From Salinisphaera hydrothermalis (GTDB lineage: Bacteria; Pseudomonadota; Gammaproteobacteria; Nevskiales; Salinisphaeraceae), in assembly GCF_040361195.1 (NCBI RefSeq), contig NZ_APNE01000011.1: a stretch of DNA of 64,000 bases, one strand, 5' to 3'. The position numbers were made by a program, and so were the translations under genes. Positions within the stretch are counted from its first letter, which is position 1; every line of letters starts with the position of its first letter. The notes under the pieces were generated by a model. It saw nothing but the letters and a program-made list of their open reading frames with translations, searched no databases and was not told the DNA's origin. This document shows, piece by piece, positions 54,686 to 63,500 of the stretch.

Positions 54686-55420
54686 CTAGGCTGTGGCGTG
54701 CGTCTTCTGTCCGACCGTCGCGTTGTCCTTGAGATCGCTCTGGCGCATGACCGGCGCGTTGCCCGACTGGAACCCGCTCTGCTGGCACAGCGCATAGAAG
54801 TCGTGGGCAAAATCGTTCATCGAGTGGACGCCGGCTTTCAAGCGACGAACGAGGAAGTTGTAGATCAGAACCGCCGGCACGGCCACCGCGATGCCCATCC
54901 CGGTGGCGATCAGCGCGTGACCGACCGGGCCAGCCACGGCCTGCAAGCCGGTGGAGCCGGTTTCGCCGATACTCACCAACGCACCCATGATGCCCCAGAC
55001 CGTACCGAACAACCCGATGAAAGGCGCGGTACTGCCAAAACTGGCGAGAACCGCCAGACCGCCTTCCAGCGAACGGCGCTCGCGCTCGATCTGTTGGCGC
55101 AGGGCGCGCTCGAGGCGCTCGCCACGATCGATCTGATGCGCGAGATTCTTGTTGCCCGGCGCAATATCGCGCCCGGTAATGACGGCGAAACCGGCTTTCG
55201 CGATATCGGCCATCGGGCCCGACGAATTATCCGTAATCGATTCGCCCTGCTCGATACTGTCTGCGGTCCAGAAACTCTTTTGGAACCGTTTATCCAGCGC
55301 TCGGGCCCGGCCGAATTGAACGAGCTTGATGACCAGCAGCGCCCAGGTGATGACCGACAGGATAATCAGGCACCACAGAACGGCCGGCACCACGTATGGC
55401 GTAAGGTTGCTGCTCAGCAT
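54686..55420 (-). CDS. exbB: Biopolymer transport protein ExbB
   Basis: A 244-residue inner-membrane protein with three membrane segments (around residues 10-32, 130-155 and 165-190). The MotA/TolQ/ExbB block is clear: ASFGSTAPFIGLFGTVWGIM and GPVGHALIATGMGIAVAVPA. It forms the pentameric proton channel with ExbD. The ATG at 55420 follows AGGAGAGAG. It lies 39 bases after tonB. Confidence 0.95.
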   Translation of the reverse strand: MLSSNLTPYVVPAVLWCLIILSVITWALLVIKLVQFGRARALDKRFQKSFWTADSIEQGESITDNSSGPMADIAKAGFAVITGRDIAPGNKNLAHQIDRGERLERALRQQIERERRSLEGGLAVLASFGSTAPFIGLFGTVWGIMGALVSIGETGSTGLQAVAGPVGHALIATGMGIAVAVPAVLIYNFLVRRLKAGVHSMNDFAHDFYALCQQSGFQSGNAPVMRQSDLKDNATVGQKTHATA

Positions 55421-55459
55421 AGTAAGTCTCTCTCCTGGAAAACTTGTGCAACCGCCCGA

Positions 55460-56200
55460 TCAGTCCGGGAGATTGAATGTAAAAGGCTGTATCGCATAGC
55501 CGCGGATCGGTGTATCGCCTCGCTTGGCCGGCACGTAATGCCATCGCTTGGCCGCCTGCACGGCAGCGTTGTCGAGGTCACTGTAGCCACTCGATTTCAC
55601 GACCGTCACCTGCCCCGCCGTCCCATCGGGCTCGACAAGAATTTTCACCACCACTCTGCCCTCCTCGTGACGACGCAGCGCCCGCGGCGGGTAGCTCGCC
55701 CCATGGTTGCCGGCGATGCCAACGCCCGATTTCGCCGGCGTGATCTTGTTCGAGTTCGACTTCGGACTCGGCTTGGGACTCGGCTTCGGCGCTGGATTGG
55801 GGGCCGGTTTCGGCTCGGGCTTCGGTTCCGGTTTCGGCTTGGGTTTAGGTTTCGGTTTCGGCTTGGGTTTAGGTTTCGGTTTCGGCTTTGGCTTAGGTTT
55901 AGGCTTCGGCTTCGGTTTGGGCTTCGGCTTTTTCTTTTTCGGCGGCATCACCGCGTGCGTGTCGATGGTGGGCACCTTTTCGACCGGCTGCGGCTTGGTC
56001 AGCGTCACCTCGATGGGTGGCGGACTCTGCTGCATCTTCATCGGCTTGGGGTGCTGAATCGGCGAATGCTGATAAAGCCACCACAGGCCGAAATGCACCA
56101 ACGCAGACAGCATGACGATGCCGCCGATCTCGAACTTGGTCAGATACCGCCGGCCGGGTTTGATCGGCTTGCTGGCCTGCTTGTCGGAACCATCCGTCAT
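55460..56200 (-). CDS. tonB: Energy transducer TonB
   Basis: A 246-residue protein: one N-terminal membrane anchor (GGIVMLSALVHFGLWWLY), a long periplasmic Lys-Pro/Glu-Pro repeat (about 20 KP units from residue 85 to 140), and a C-terminal TonB fold with YPPRALRRHEEGRVVVKILV and LDNAAVQAAKRWHYVPA. It carries energy to outer-membrane receptors, presumably both receptors in this window. I use the ATG at 56200; a GTG one codon earlier is also possible. The repeat is encoded by near-identical hexamers and could vary in length. Confidence 0.94.
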   Translation of the reverse strand: MTDGSDKQASKPIKPGRRYLTKFEIGGIVMLSALVHFGLWWLYQHSPIQHPKPMKMQQSPPPIEVTLTKPQPVEKVPTIDTHAVMPPKKKKPKPKPKPKPKPKPKPKPKPKPKPKPKPKPKPKPEPKPEPKPAPNPAPKPSPKPSPKSNSNKITPAKSGVGIAGNHGASYPPRALRRHEEGRVVVKILVEPDGTAGQVTVVKSSGYSDLDNAAVQAAKRWHYVPAKRGDTPIRGYAIQPFTFNLPD

Positions 56201-56870
56201 CACGTGGTCGTCGTCTCTTGATCAATTACAACGGCACCGAACCTATGGACGATGCACGAATATGGCTTAGGCCGGTTAGCAACATGTGTGCCAGCCCATT
56301 GGATCACAAGGATTTCGGCCTGAACTGAACTCTTCGAAACCCGATGTCGCCACAAAATAGTGCATCGCGCACTTATGTTGCCAGGTTCTGTCGATGTTCC
56401 GTCCGATCCCGCGCCGAGCGCTCGTCATACGCTGAAGCATGATTAATGCAACGGTATGACGAACTAGGGTCTGTTGAGGTTTCGTGCGAGCCCGATCGGT
56501 CAGTGCCCATAGTGACAGCTGCCAAGCCAGGGACATGCAGGGCCGCCCGTGTTCGCTCGGGCCTATCGACGCGTCGTACACCGCCCGCGCCAAACGTTGC
56601 GCATCGTCACAAATACGAATCGGGCGTGCCGTGCGCTTGTCCGGCCTCACCGGCCATACTTCAGGGAGTGCGATCGTCTGGCGAGTCGTCAAGCGACTGT
56701 GCCCATCGGTGGCGCTGCGGATCAAAGAGGTACAGCGCCAGACAGCGCTTGCGGGTCCGGGCCTTTCACGCCTACCAACCCCGGAGCCGGAGCTTCGGAA
56801 TACAGACCGGCACTCGCACGGCACCCGCAAACCGCGTCAGATAGAGGCTTTCGACGAGGGGGACGATAAA
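56201..56870. other. Intergenic region upstream of tonB
   Basis: These 670 bases contain no gene I can support. The tonB promoter should lie in 56201-56350. A solo MITE-like end is at 56466-56490. A 184-codon open frame on the minus strand (56276-56830) matches no family I recognise and runs through the repeat end, so I do not call it. Confidence 0.55.
56466..56490. repeat. Solo end of the MITE-like element
   Basis: AGGGTCTGTTGAGGTTTCGT and the next five bases match the 25-base left end of copies 1 and 2 except at two positions. It is preceded by CTAG. No matching right end is found nearby, so it may be a decayed copy or the edge of a larger lost element. Confidence 0.6.
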
Positions 56871-56947
56871 TGGTCGGGACAGCAGGATTCGAACCTGCGA
56901 CCTTCTGCTCCCAAAGCAGACGCGCTACCAGGCTGCGCTATGCCCCG
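56871..56947 (-). tRNA. tRNA-Pro (anticodon TGG)
   Basis: The 77-base minus-strand sequence folds as a full cloverleaf. The acceptor stem is CGGGGCA/TGTCCCG with one G-U pair and the CCA end is encoded. The D arm contains AGCCTGGTAGC, the anticodon arm has loop TTTGGGA with anticodon TGG, and the T arm has GGTTCGAATCC. Confidence 0.96.
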
Positions 56948-57393
56948 AATTTCCGCCGTAGTGTAACGGCTAATCGACTGCGTGGGGGCACAATCGCGTC
57001 TGCTCTGCGAGCAGTCTGTCACTAGGCTCGCTCACGCTCTCCAAGTGACCCCGCCGCGCAACCTCCGTTGCTTCGGCATCGATGCCGTGCATCGATCCCA
57101 AAGCAGACGCGCTACCAGGCTGCGCTATGCCCCGATGGACCGGTGCCGAGTTTAAACCCTTGGCGCCGATTCCGCACATCAATTCGTACGGATCGATCGA
57201 CGATGGCGCGGTCGTCGCGCCGCGAGCGCTGTATTGAGGCTTTGGCTATATCCATTGAGGGCCATCCCCATTCGGGGTAAGCGGTGACGTGCTGGCGCTC
57301 TCGCGGCACGCTGTAGCCGACGGTCCGAATTGTCCGGGGGTGCGGGGCGTGCGAAAATCCGCCGATCATTTGGCCCTGTGATAGTGCCCGTCT
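56948..57393. other. Intergenic region between tRNA-Pro and folD
   Basis: Apart from the truncated tRNA copy at 57097-57134 nothing is recognised in these 446 bases. The folD promoter should lie near the right end. Confidence 0.55.
57097..57134 (-). pseudogene. Truncated tRNA-Pro (5' half only)
   Basis: These 38 bases are identical to 56910-56947, the 5' half of the tRNA-Pro gene from its first base to the anticodon loop. The sequence then diverges and cannot form the 3' half of a tRNA. The two copies are direct repeats about 150 bases apart. Confidence 0.85.
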
Positions 57394-58266
57394 ATGTCGG
57401 CTCGTTTGATCGATGGCAAAAAGATTGCGGCAGCGTACCGCGCCGACGTCGGGCGGGCTGTAGCCGCCCGTCTGGAAGCCGGTCAGCGTGCGCCGGGGCT
57501 GGCTGTCATTCTGGTCGGTGACGATGCGGCATCGCAGGTGTACGTCGGCAAGAAGATCAAAGCCTGCGAAAAAGCCGGCCTGGTCTCCCGCGCTGTCTAC
57601 CCCAGCGCCGACATCAGTGAAGCCGAGCTGCTCGCGCTGATCGACGATTTCAATGCCGACGACACCATTGACGGGATTCTGGTCCAACTGCCACTGCCGG
57701 CGCATATCAACGCCAGCTCGGTGATCGAGCGTATCCGGCCGGATAAGGATGTAGACGGGTTCCATCCGTATAACGTTGGTCGTCTGGCCCAGCGCGTACC
57801 GCTGCTTCGCGCCTGCACGCCTCTGGGCATCATCCGCCTGCTCGAGTCCATCGACGAGCCGTTCCGCGGACGCCAGGCCGTGGTGGTCGGGGCGTCCAAC
57901 ATCGTCGGCCGGCCGATGGCCCTGGAGTTTCTACTCAAGGGGGCAACCACGACGGTCTGCCATCGCTTCACGCGCGATCTGGCCTACGAAGTGAACCAGG
58001 CCGAAATTCTCGTGGTCGGTGTCGGCAAGCCCGGGCTGGTTCGAGGCGAATGGATTCGAGAAGGCGCGACCGTGATCGACGTCGGCATGAACCGTCTGGA
58101 CTCGGGCAAGCTCGTTGGCGACGTGGCGTTCGATACCGCGGCCGAACGCGCGGCCTGGATCACCCCGGTCCCGGGCGGCGTCGGGCCGATGACGGTCGCC
58201 ATGCTGATCAGCAATACCCTGCGTGCCGCCGAGATGCGCGAGGCCGCCGAGGCGGATCAGGCCTGA
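57394..58266 (+). CDS. folD: Methylenetetrahydrofolate dehydrogenase/cyclohydrolase FolD
   Basis: A 290-residue bifunctional cytosolic enzyme that interconverts 5,10-methylene- and 10-formyl-tetrahydrofolate with NADP. Landmarks: YVGKKIKACEKAG with the catalytic lysine region, ILVQLPLPAHI, DKDVDGFHPYNVGRL, the NADP site VVGASNIVGRPMA and the C-terminal ITPVPGGVGPMTVAML. The length is as usual. It is a single gene that converges on cysS. The ribosome binding site is weak. Confidence 0.96.
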   Translation: MSARLIDGKKIAAAYRADVGRAVAARLEAGQRAPGLAVILVGDDAASQVYVGKKIKACEKAGLVSRAVYPSADISEAELLALIDDFNADDTIDGILVQLPLPAHINASSVIERIRPDKDVDGFHPYNVGRLAQRVPLLRACTPLGIIRLLESIDEPFRGRQAVVVGASNIVGRPMALEFLLKGATTTVCHRFTRDLAYEVNQAEILVVGVGKPGLVRGEWIREGATVIDVGMNRLDSGKLVGDVAFDTAAERAAWITPVPGGVGPMTVAMLISNTLRAAEMREAAEADQA

Positions 58267-58326
58267 TGGGCTTCCCGGGGCCTTTCGGCCTCTTATCCAG
58301 TCCCGGACGCATGCTCCTCGGGCCGC

Positions 58327-58347
58327 GGGTTAGATAACATCTAACCC
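58327..58347. terminator. Hairpin between convergent folD and cysS
   Basis: GGGTTAGAT/ATCTAACCC with a 3-base loop overlaps the cysS stop codon. It lacks a T run, so it is a weak intrinsic terminator at best, possibly acting on both genes. Confidence 0.45.
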
Positions 58348-59735
58348 CGACGCCACTTCGTCCCCTCGGCCGAGTCTTCCAGCACCACGCCGGCAGCCGT
58401 GAGTTCGTCGCGAATCCGATCCGCGGTGGCAAAATCGCGTGCCGCACGGGCCTCACGCCGCTGTGCCAGCATCCCTTCGATCGTTTCGGCAGTCAGACCG
58501 TCGTCCGTGACGCCCCCGGCCTGAAGATACGCGTCGGCATCCTGTTGCAATAGCCCGATCATCGCGCCGAATTCACGCAGACCTGCCGCCAGGTCCGCTC
58601 GTCGAGTGCTTTCGTCCGCCCCCGCCCGGTTGGCTTCGCGCGCCATATCGAACAACACGGCGATCGCGGCCGGCGTGTTCAGATCGTCGTCCATCGCCTC
58701 CAGAAAACGCGAGCGATAGGCCGCGTTCACGTCCGCGTGGGTATCGCCGCCGGCCGGCGCGTCGCGCAGCGTCGTATAGAGGCGCGCCAGGGCCGAGGCC
58801 GCGCTGTCCATGGCTTCGGCGTTGTAGGCCAACGGACTGCGATAGTGCGTCGCGAGTACGAAATAGCGCACCGATTCGGCGTCGTACTGCGCCAGTACAT
58901 CGCGCAGCGTCAGGAAATTGCCGAGCGATTTCGACATTTTCTCGTCGTCGACGGTCACGAACCCGTTGTGCATCCAGAGGCCGACGTAACGTTTACCGGT
59001 CGCGGCTTCGCTCTGGGCGATTTCGTTCTCGTGATGCGGGAACTGCAGATCAAGCCCGCCGCCATGAATATCGAACGAGTCGCCCAGGCAATGGGTGGAC
59101 ATGGCCGAGCATTCGATATGCCAGCCCGGCCGGCCGGCGCCCCACGGCGATTCCCACGACGGCTCGCCCGGCTTGGCAGCCTTCCAAAGCACGAAATCCA
59201 GCGGGTCGTCCTTGGCTTCGTTGACTGCGATACGCGCGCCCGAGCGCATCTCGTCGAGCCGCCGGCCAGACAGCGCGCCGTAACGCTCGAAGGTGGACAC
59301 GTCGTAGTAGACGTCGCCGTTATCGCCCACATAGGCCGCGCCGCGTTCGATCAGGCGCTCGATCATGGCGATGATCTGGCCCACATGCGCGGTCGCGCGC
59401 GGCTCCATATCCGGCGCGATCAGCCCGAGCGCCGCCTCGTCCTCGGCCAGCGCGTCCGCGAATCGTTCGGCCACCGCTTCCGGGGTACTCCCACTTTCCG
59501 CCGCACGCCGGATGATCTTGTCGTCGATATCGGTAATATTGCGGACATAGCGCACCTGCCAGCCCTGGGCCCGCAGATAGCGCACGAACATGTCGAACAC
59601 GACCAGAAAGCGTGCATGGCCGAGATGGCAATAATCGTAGACCGTGATCCCGCAGACGTAGAGCCGCACCTGGCCGGGCTCGAGAGTCTTCAGCGGCTCG
59701 CGCTGGCGCGTCAGGCTGTTGAACAGTTGCAGCAT
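58341..59735 (-). CDS. cysS: Cysteinyl-tRNA synthetase
   Basis: A 464-residue class I synthetase. Zinc and active-site motifs are in place: CGITVYDYCHLGHAR (HIGH-like HLGH), WHIECSAMS, FPHHENEIAQ and KMSKSLGNF. The C-terminal anticodon-binding region ends KWRRG. It charges tRNA-Cys in the cytosol. Length and motif order are those of bacterial CysRS. It is divergent from the ankyrin gene, with 71 bases between. Confidence 0.97.
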   Translation of the reverse strand: MLQLFNSLTRQREPLKTLEPGQVRLYVCGITVYDYCHLGHARFLVVFDMFVRYLRAQGWQVRYVRNITDIDDKIIRRAAESGSTPEAVAERFADALAEDEAALGLIAPDMEPRATAHVGQIIAMIERLIERGAAYVGDNGDVYYDVSTFERYGALSGRRLDEMRSGARIAVNEAKDDPLDFVLWKAAKPGEPSWESPWGAGRPGWHIECSAMSTHCLGDSFDIHGGGLDLQFPHHENEIAQSEAATGKRYVGLWMHNGFVTVDDEKMSKSLGNFLTLRDVLAQYDAESVRYFVLATHYRSPLAYNAEAMDSAASALARLYTTLRDAPAGGDTHADVNAAYRSRFLEAMDDDLNTPAAIAVLFDMAREANRAGADESTRRADLAAGLREFGAMIGLLQQDADAYLQAGGVTDDGLTAETIEGMLAQRREARAARDFATADRIRDELTAAGVVLEDSAEGTKWRRG

Positions 59736-59806
59736 GAGACAGACGGTTGGAGTACGGTCGGCGCACAGTCTACCGCGTCGCCGGCCATGCGTAATCGCTT
59801 GCAGCC

Positions 59807-60625
59807 ATGAAATGGACGGTCGCCGTCGTGCTGGCGGTCCTCATCGCCGGTAGCGCCGCCGCGCTTGCCGTCAAACCGGATGTGGATGCGATCTGTCTGC
59901 TGCAGACCGCGCACGATCGCCTGCGACATCAGCATTCGGGTTGGAACTGCCTGCACTATGCCGCGAGCCGGGGCGACACAGCCACGATCAATGCCATGCT
60001 CCGCGCCGGCGCCGACGTCGATACGCCGACCGGCAACGGCACGACGCCACTGACACTCGCGGCCGCGCACGGCCAGCTCATCGCCGTAAAGGACCTACTG
60101 GCGCACGGCGCGGCGGTCAACGGCATGAACCAGAACGGCGCCGATACGCCACTTTACCGGGCTGCCGCTAATGGTCACCCGGCCGTGGTGCGGGCATTGA
60201 TCGCGGCCGGCGCCGATATCGACGCGCGCAACCGGCAGGGACGTACTCCGCTATGGATCAACGCCGCGCGTTCGCCGCGTGACGACACCCAGATTGCCCA
60301 TAGCCTGATCAACGCCGGTGCTGCAGTCGACAGCGCCGATACCGTCGGCGACACGCCATTGATCGCAGCCGCCAGTGCGGGCAACGCCGACCTCGTGGGT
60401 TATCTGATTGCCGAGCATGCCGAGACCGATCATCGCGATCATCAAGGCCAAACCGCCCTTTTTGCGGCCGTCGTCAATGGTCACGCTGATGTCGTGCGCC
60501 AACTGCTGGCTCGCGGCGCGAATCCGCAAGCGCGCGTCGACGGCGTGAGCCCGCTCGAGGCCGCCCGCCGACGCGGCGAGGACGACATCGCCCGGCTGCT
60601 GCGCGCCAACGGCGCATCGGGCTAA
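59807..60625 (+). CDS. Ankyrin repeat protein with signal peptide
   Basis: A 272-residue protein, probably periplasmic. An N-terminal hydrophobic stretch (VAVVLAVLIAGSAAALA) looks like a signal peptide or anchor. Five to six ankyrin repeats of about 33 residues follow from residue 47, such as GWNCLHYAASRGDTATINAM, TPLTLAAAHGQLIAVKDLL and TPLYRAAANGHPAVVRALI. Ankyrin repeats bind other proteins; the partner is unknown. The ATG is the only good start in the frame. It is followed by a repeated non-coding region. Confidence 0.85.
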   Translation: MKWTVAVVLAVLIAGSAAALAVKPDVDAICLLQTAHDRLRHQHSGWNCLHYAASRGDTATINAMLRAGADVDTPTGNGTTPLTLAAAHGQLIAVKDLLAHGAAVNGMNQNGADTPLYRAAANGHPAVVRALIAAGADIDARNRQGRTPLWINAARSPRDDTQIAHSLINAGAAVDSADTVGDTPLIAAASAGNADLVGYLIAEHAETDHRDHQGQTALFAAVVNGHADVVRQLLARGANPQARVDGVSPLEAARRRGEDDIARLLRANGASG

Positions 60626-61430
60626 CATTTGCAGTTTTAAGTCCGCGAATAAATGCCAATAGCGCAAATGGCGGATGCGGCCCGCGGCCGTCGGGTTTCG
60701 GAGCGCCGCCGGACGGATCGGCTTCGTTCTTTAAGGCATTTATCCGCAGATCAACGCAGATTCACGCAGATGGCGGTTCATCATTGAAGGCACGGGTTCG
60801 ATCGTGGCGCGAACAACCCTTGCCACTTCGTTCCAAGAACCGTCTTCGAGTTTGGCGTACCAGCCGACTCCGTAGCAGGTTCGCGCCTAGAATTCGCTAC
60901 GTCGCGAAAGCAAAACCGCATCTGTGTCCTCTGCGGATCACGTGCTTCCGCGAACGTGGTGCAAGAAATACAACGGCGCCGCCCGTGTTACCGAGGTCGC
61001 AACACCGGTCCGCCATTGGCGTAATTCGCGGACTGGATTCACGACCTCCGTAGTTTCGGGGCAACGCCTGACTGATCGACTTCGTTCCTTAAGGCATTTG
61101 TCCGCAGATCAACGCAGATTTGCACAGATGGCGGTTCATCGTTGGAGGCACGGGTTCGATCGTGGCGCGAACGCCCCTTGCCACTTCGTTCCAAGACCTG
61201 TCTTCGAGTTTGGCGTTCCGACGATCTCGGCCGCTGGTTCGCGCACCGCATCCGCTACACCACATCTGCGCTGATCCGCGGACCGTCGTCTTCGACGAGC
61301 AAAGCTCGAAAATACGACGGCGTCCCGCGTGACCCAGGTCGCAACACCGGTCCGCCATTGGCGTAATTCGCGTTCATTAGCGGACCGGATTCAAGACCTT
61401 GCCGGTTTCGGGAGCAGAAACGTTCGTTTA
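60626..61430. other. Non-coding region filled by a 358-base tandem repeat
   Basis: No gene is supported in these 805 bases. Two imperfect copies of a repeat, listed separately, cover most of it. The thiL gene ends directly to its right and no intrinsic terminator for thiL is evident. Confidence 0.6.
60716..61400. repeat. Two imperfect copies of a 358-base repeat beginning with a CCGCAGAT arm
   Basis: Unit 1 starts near 60716 and unit 2 near 61074. Both contain CTTAAGGCATT-like lead-in sequence, a CCGCAGATCAACGCAGATT arm (60743 and 61101), GGTTCGATCGTGGCGCGAAC and CAACACCGGTCCGCCATTGG. The arms belong to the same family as those between the iol oxidoreductase genes, but here they are direct rather than inverted. 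Confidence 0.78.
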
Positions 61431-62396
61431 TCAATGACCGTCGAAATGATCCCAGCCGGCGCGGGCCAGCCACTGGGGATCGAGCGTATCGCCGTGGGCG
61501 TCGGTCAATCGCAGTCCAGGTTGTGATTCGATGCGTCCGATGACCGTGAATGGGCAGTCCAGCGCCGCGCGCGCCGAATCTAACGCATCCTCGGGCAACG
61601 TGACGCAAAGCTCATAATCGTCGCCGCCGGTGGCCTGGAGCCGCCGGCGCTCGTCGACAGAGGCCGCGTATCGAGCCAGTGCCGGGGACGCCGGTAGCGC
61701 ATCGGCATCGATCGTGGCGCCCACCCCACTCAACGACAGCATGTGCCCCACGTCTGCGAGCAAGCCGTCCGATACGTCGATCGCGGCATGGACGCGCCCG
61801 CGCAACCGTCTGCCGTGGCGCGCCGTGGGCCGGGTCAGGCGCGATATCAGCGCACGCTCGTCAGCGCTTGCACCGTCACGATGCGGCCAACACGTCAGAC
61901 CGGCGGCGGCATCGCCGAGGGAACCGGTCACCGCAACGAGATCGCCCACGCGCGCGCCGTCGCGCCGCAAGGCGGCACCCGCGGGCACGAGCCCCAAGGC
62001 GGTGACCGAGATGGTGAGCGTGTCGCTTTTCGTGGTATCGCCGCCGACCACGTCGACGCCGGTATCGGATAGCGCCTCGAGGATGCCGTCGATGAAGCGA
62101 TCGCACCAGCCGGCCGACAACGCCGGCGCCGCCAGCGCGATGGTCAACCAGGCCGGGTCGGCGCCCATGGCCGCCAGATCGCTGAGATTGACCGCGATGC
62201 TCTTGAAGCCAATATCTTCGGGCGGCGTATCGTCAGGAAAATGGCGCCCGGCGATGAGGGTATCGGTGGTGATGACCACCTCATGGCCGGGTGGCGGCGC
62301 AAGAATCGCCGCGTCGTCGCCGATGCCGAGCCGTGTGTCGGCGCGTGTGGCCGCCAGCCGCCGACGCAGCGAGTCGATCAGCTCGAACTCGCGCAT
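61431..62396 (-). CDS. thiL: Thiamine-monophosphate kinase ThiL
   Basis: A 321-residue kinase of the PurM-like fold that phosphorylates thiamine monophosphate to the active diphosphate. Motifs are IGDDAAIL, TTDTLIAGRHF, the magnesium-binding VNLSDLAAMGADP and VVGGDTTKSD, and IDVSDGLLADVGH. The ATG at 62396 makes the FELIDSLRR start typical of ThiL; the longer frame overlaps nusB. It follows nusB by 19 bases. pgpA, often next, is not found here. Confidence 0.95.
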   Translation of the reverse strand: MREFELIDSLRRRLAATRADTRLGIGDDAAILAPPPGHEVVITTDTLIAGRHFPDDTPPEDIGFKSIAVNLSDLAAMGADPAWLTIALAAPALSAGWCDRFIDGILEALSDTGVDVVGGDTTKSDTLTISVTALGLVPAGAALRRDGARVGDLVAVTGSLGDAAAGLTCWPHRDGASADERALISRLTRPTARHGRRLRGRVHAAIDVSDGLLADVGHMLSLSGVGATIDADALPASPALARYAASVDERRRLQATGGDDYELCVTLPEDALDSARAALDCPFTVIGRIESQPGLRLTDAHGDTLDPQWLARAGWDHFDGH

Positions 62397-62415
62397 GACT
62401 TGCGATCCTCGTGCG

Positions 62416-62946
62416 TTATCGCCGCCGGCCTTTCGCGACCTCGACCGGACGCAGGTCACGCGCCGTGGCATCGAGCACGCCGTTGACGAAACGATGACCG
62501 TCGGTGGCGCCGAAGATCTTGGCCAGGTTCGTTGCTTCGTTGATCACCGCGGCGAACGGGATCTCCGGACACTCGCGCAGCTCGTAAGTCGCCAGCAGCA
62601 GAATCGCGTACTCGACAGGATCGAGCTGCACGGCCGGACGGCTGAGATGAGTATCGAAGGCTTGTTCAAGCCCCGAGACGTCATAGACGACGCCGCGCAG
62701 CACCATCTCGAAGTATTCGCGGTCCAGATCGGCCAGCCGCCCGGCATGAGCGAATTGCTGGATCAGCGCCGCGATTTCGGTGCCCGACATCCGCCACTGA
62801 TAGATCGCCTGAACGGCGGCCATGCGCGCACGAATCCGCCCGCCGCCGGGCATTTTCGGCGGCAGCTCCGGCAACTGGTCGTCGTCGGTTTCGGGTTCGT
62901 TGTCGGCGCCGGCTGCTTCGCCCAGCGACTGATCGCGAATCGGCAT
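62416..62946 (-). CDS. nusB: Transcription antitermination protein NusB
   Basis: A 176-residue RNA-binding protein of the rRNA antitermination complex. The NusB core runs from about residue 38 (RARMAAVQAIYQWRMSG) to the end; AVQLDPVEYAILLLATYEL and VINEATNLAKIFGATDGHRFVNGVL are conserved blocks (quoted as landmarks). The first 35 residues form an acidic extension not present in the Escherichia coli protein (139 residues). It lies six bases after ribH, the classic rib-nus-thi order. Confidence 0.94.
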   Translation of the reverse strand: MPIRDQSLGEAAGADNEPETDDDQLPELPPKMPGGGRIRARMAAVQAIYQWRMSGTEIAALIQQFAHAGRLADLDREYFEMVLRGVVYDVSGLEQAFDTHLSRPAVQLDPVEYAILLLATYELRECPEIPFAAVINEATNLAKIFGATDGHRFVNGVLDATARDLRPVEVAKGRRR

Positions 62947-62952
62947 GTTCTG

Positions 62953-63432
62953 TTACTCGTCCTCGACTTCGATCTGGCGCAATACGTTAACCATTTCGAT
63001 CACCGCGCTCGCGGCTTCCGCGCCCTTGTTGTTGTCCTCGTCGGGCTGCGCGCGGGCATCCGCCTGTTCGGCGTTATCGGCAGTGATCACGCCGAAGCCG
63101 ACCGGCAGACCGTACTCGAGCGCGGTGGCAGACAAGCCCTTGGCGCATTCGCCCGCGACGTAATCGAAATGCGGCGTATCACCGCGGATTACAGCGCCAA
63201 GCGCGATAATGCCGTCGTATTTTCCGGATTCCGCCAGACGGTCAACGGCCAGCGGCAGCTCGAATGCGCCCGGCACCTTGACCACGATGACGTCGTCGTC
63301 GTCCACGCCACAATCGGTGAGCACGTCGATCGCGCCTTCGACCAGGCGGTCGACGATATCGTCGTTCCAGCGGGTCGAGACGATGGCGATCTTGATGTTC
63401 TCGCCGTCGAATTCTCCTTGGATGGTCTGCAT
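62953..63432 (-). CDS. ribH: 6,7-dimethyl-8-ribityllumazine synthase
   Basis: A 159-residue subunit of the lumazine synthase shell. The reaction joins 5-amino-6-ribitylaminouracil and 3,4-dihydroxybutanone phosphate. Landmarks are VSTRWNDDIVDRLVEGA, VPGAFELPLAV, LGAVIRGDTPHFDYVAGE (with the catalytic histidine) and PVGFGVITADNAEQADAR. The C-terminal end is rich in Asp and Glu. It lies between ribE and nusB. Confidence 0.96.
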   Translation of the reverse strand: MQTIQGEFDGENIKIAIVSTRWNDDIVDRLVEGAIDVLTDCGVDDDDVIVVKVPGAFELPLAVDRLAESGKYDGIIALGAVIRGDTPHFDYVAGECAKGLSATALEYGLPVGFGVITADNAEQADARAQPDEDNNKGAEAASAVIEMVNVLRQIEVEDE

Positions 63433-63500
63433 GCTCGCTACTCTTACGTTGGCCGCGCGGCATTATGGCACGAGCGCCGACTACGGGCGCGTGTGACGGC

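Noticed and set aside
56276..56830. 184-codon open frame on the minus strand upstream of tonB
   Set aside because: It has no ribosome binding site, resembles no family, and its middle is read from the solo MITE-like end, as happens with chance frames in GC-rich repeats.
57097..57134. A second functional tRNA-Pro
   Set aside because: Only the 5' half is present; the following sequence cannot form the anticodon stem 3' strand, T arm or acceptor 3' strand.
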